Positions 62,500 through 64,000 of a stretch of 64,000 nt of DNA are shown piece by piece (positions within the stretch are counted from its first letter, which is position 1; each line of letters opens with the position of its first letter). The notes below the pieces were generated by a model, which did no database searches, was not told the origin of the DNA, and saw only the letters and a list, made by a program, of their open reading frames with translations. The position numbers and the translations under genes were made by a program. Source of the DNA: Oreocharis arfaki (Eukaryota; Chordata; Aves; Passeriformes; Paramythiidae); the NCBI GenBank assembly GCA_013398015.1, contig VZRR01002800.1:32177-96176 (forward strand), given 5' to 3'.

Positions 62500-62890
62500 G
62501 ATGGTTGATAGTTGAAAAAACACATTCAAAACTACTTACTGACTAATGATGCAGAAAATGTTATGAATAAGTATCCCTTTCTTGATTTATTACTTTAATT
62601 ATCTGACATTCTATAGACCCCTATTAGTGGGGGTTTTTTGGTTTAGATTTCAATTTTCTGTCTCATGGTGAAAGCTATTTATCATAATAATCAGTAAAAT
62701 TCAAAACCTTTTAGCAGTATTTATAAAATTCATTTACTATGTTCAGCCCTTGGAGAATGACAAAGAAGGCACATTAGCACGTGTGCTGAAGTGTTTTATG
62801 CAGAATTATCTGTCCATAAGAATGATTAAAAGTTCTTCAGAATATTTGTAATCCATTATGATTTTTTTTAATGTATTTTTAAAAAGTTTT
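62500..62890. promoter_or_regulatory. Candidate conserved non-coding block adjoining exon 4
   Basis: Unique AT-rich sequence up to the exon 4 donor, with tttaattatctgac, tatttatcataataatc and aagaatgattaaaag. No transposon. It could influence exon 4 or 5 splicing or be an enhancer; this is inference from texture and position. Confidence 0.3.
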
Positions 62891-62896
62891 CCTTAC

Positions 62897-62961
62897 CTAT
62901 ACTGTGACTGGAGGCTGGGACCTGCTGGTTGGGTGGCTGCTGCACCTTGGTCCGTATGATC
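62897..62961 (-). CDS. PAX5: PAX5 exon 4 (65 bp), end of paired domain
   Basis: On the minus strand this short exon follows the acceptor attgctcacag and precedes the strong donor gtaagg. Its first base completes the arginine codon begun in exon 3, then 21 codons read IIRTKVQQPPNQQVPASSHSI, and the last G starts the first codon of exon 5. IIRTKVQQP is the carboxy end of the paired domain (RED subdomain). The rest is the linker to the octapeptide. Length and phases equal human exon 4 (c.411-475, from memory). The only residue that differs from human as I remember it is Q for P in PPNQQVPASS. At 65 bp, skipping would shift the frame. The residues IIRTKV are shared with PAX2 and PAX8, and the PAX5 assignment comes from the neighbouring exons. 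Confidence 0.97.
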
Positions 62962-64000
62962 CTGTGAGCAATGGAAAGAAAACGACCACTTAGCTAGCAT
63001 CAGGCATGGAATGGCAGCAGGCATTAGACACTATTTTTTCTGTGCAGGACACCTACATCAATACAAAAAATGCCTTTCTGCATATGTTCCCTTCATCATT
63101 CACTGAAAGATCCAAGTTTGGCAGGTGGACCCAGGACCACATTTGTGCCCCCAGCCCCTGCCATCAGAGTCATCAGGGTGACATTCCAGAGTCACAGAAC
63201 CAAACAATGGCTTGGGTTGACAGTAGGTCATCTGGTCCAACCTCCCTGCTCAAGCAAGGTCATCCCAGAGCACACTGAACAGGCTTGCATACAGATGGTT
63301 CTCAGGATGCTTCAGAGTTTGGTGCTTTGGTGCCTTTGAGGACCCAGTCCTCACTGCCCAGGAAAGAGATATCCATTGCTATCTGGGCAAGCATCAGGCC
63401 AGTACCCCGTCCCCAGGGAGCTGGGCCCTTCTGAGCCCAGAGGTCCCAGTAGGCTGTGCTCTGCACTCTTGGGTGCTGGGACACATTTGCAAGGCTGTTC
63501 CTAGAGCCTCCCAGGTATAGCACTCACATGGCTACAGGCACTTGGACACCTTGGGAAAGGATCAGCTTAGCCAAAATATTACTTTTAGAAGAAAGTGCTG
63601 GAATAAATGTTAATCTTAAAAGCTGAATGACTACATTTATCATCACTGGGTACGTACAGTCTCTACTCTGATTGATAGTAGTGTCAATCAGGAAAAATTC
63701 AGAGATACAGATAAACAAGAAGGCATGCGTGGTGGTGCAGGACAGAGGGAACCTGCTCCACAGAGAGATTCTGGGGAGATGCTACACACAGTGTTCACCT
63801 GCCCATGTGCTATGAATAAACAAAAGACAGGGTCAGCAACACCTCTGGAGATCACACTGCTCTCCCTCGGGCTGCGACAGAATTGGAACAGGCTGGAAAG
63901 AGACACACCCTGGGTTCACCACACATCCCCCTGCCCCAGGCACTACTGTTACAGCAGCAGTGCCACACTGGTCATTCCTCCTCTCTGTGCCTGACAGACT
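62962..64000 (-). other. PAX5: PAX5 intron 3 (partial, runs off the right edge)
   Basis: This is the intron upstream of exon 4, ending on the minus strand with a pyrimidine-rich tract and attgctcacag. Exon 3, with most of the RED subdomain, is not in the remaining kilobase. It holds one CR1 tail at 63186-63312. In 63320-64000 nothing is recognised. Confidence 0.9.
63186..63312 (-). repeat. CR1 LINE, 3' end
   Basis: The plus strand reads 'cagagtcacagaaccaaac', then 'tcatctggtccaacctccct', 'gctcaagcaaggtcatccca' and 'agagcacactgaacaggc', the reversed CR1 tail. It lies in the same orientation as PAX5. Confidence 0.92.

Larger units (their letters stand above)
60896..62896 (-). other. PAX5: PAX5 intron 4 (2.0 kb)
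   Basis: A short intron between exon 4 (donor gtaagg, 62896-62891) and exon 5 (acceptor ending cag at 60896). It holds direct-repeat copy B at 61239-61372 and an AT-rich conserved-looking block at 62500-62890. No CR1 is seen. In 60900-61235 and 61380-62500 nothing is recognised. Confidence 0.93.
1..64000 (-). other. PAX5: PAX5 gene body (partial, exons 4-7 with their introns)
   Basis: The whole window lies inside one transcription unit read on the minus strand. Four coding exons appear in the order expected for PAX5 (4, 5, 6, 7 from right to left), each with AG/GT splice borders and compatible phases. PAX5 (BSAP) is a nuclear paired-domain transcription factor that commits and maintains B cells and also acts in midbrain and testis. 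PAX2 and PAX8 are the close relatives, but the segment following the basic NLS and the partial homeodomain match PAX5 and not the other two. The 5' exons encoding the DNA-binding paired domain and the 3' exons encoding the transactivation and inhibitory domains are outside the window. Human PAX5 is on 9p13, a region largely homologous to the avian Z chromosome, so Z linkage is likely but cannot be seen here. Confidence 0.95.

Noticed and set aside
62962..64000. Possible exon 3 at the right edge
   Set aside because: No paired-domain peptide is encoded in this kilobase on the minus strand.

Overview
This window is vertebrate nuclear DNA from a bird, most likely a passerine. It lies entirely inside one gene, PAX5 (the B-lineage paired-box transcription factor), which is transcribed on the minus strand, right to left. 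The bird assignment rests on many CR1 LINE fragments with avian-type sequence, including two decayed reverse-transcriptase pieces, and on very long non-coding stretches. The passerine suggestion rests on a tRNA-Ile-headed SINE with a CR1-like tail (27420-27525), which resembles TguSINE1 as I remember it, and on an LTR-like block at 20173-21282. No operons, CRISPR arrays or microbial genes are present.

Only four coding segments are real. They are PAX5 exon 4 (62897-62961), exon 5 (60767-60895), exon 6 (30330-30505) and exon 7 (7281-7410), numbered as in human PAX5. Their lengths (65, 129, 176 and 130 bp) and splice phases agree with the human exons as I remember them. They encode the end of the paired domain, the Groucho/TLE-binding octapeptide, a basic nuclear-localisation stretch, the partial homeodomain, and the start of the region leading to the transactivation domain. 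Exons 1-3 must lie beyond the right edge and exons 8-10 beyond the left edge. Everything else is intron: part of intron 7 (1-7280), intron 6 (7411-30329), intron 5 (30506-60766), intron 4 (60896-62896) and part of intron 3 (62962-64000). All other open frames here are short, lack codon structure or family similarity, and are treated as chance.

The introns carry about 17 CR1 pieces in both orientations, one SINE, one probable 1.1-kb solo LTR, several microsatellites and homopolymers, a near-identical direct repeat pair bracketing exon 5, and a perfect 13-bp hairpin. Several transposon-free AT-rich blocks look like conserved non-coding elements; the best are 13860-14580 in intron 6 and 43660-44010 in intron 5. 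Intron 5 is the intron reported to hold the B-cell PAX5 enhancer in mouse, so the unique blocks and IRF/ETS-type motifs there deserve comparison.

I found no new gene system. The more unusual observations are the repeat pair flanking in-frame exon 5, the CpG-rich LTR carrying two CTCF-like motifs, a kappaB-type site inside a CR1 copy, and the conserved-looking intronic blocks.
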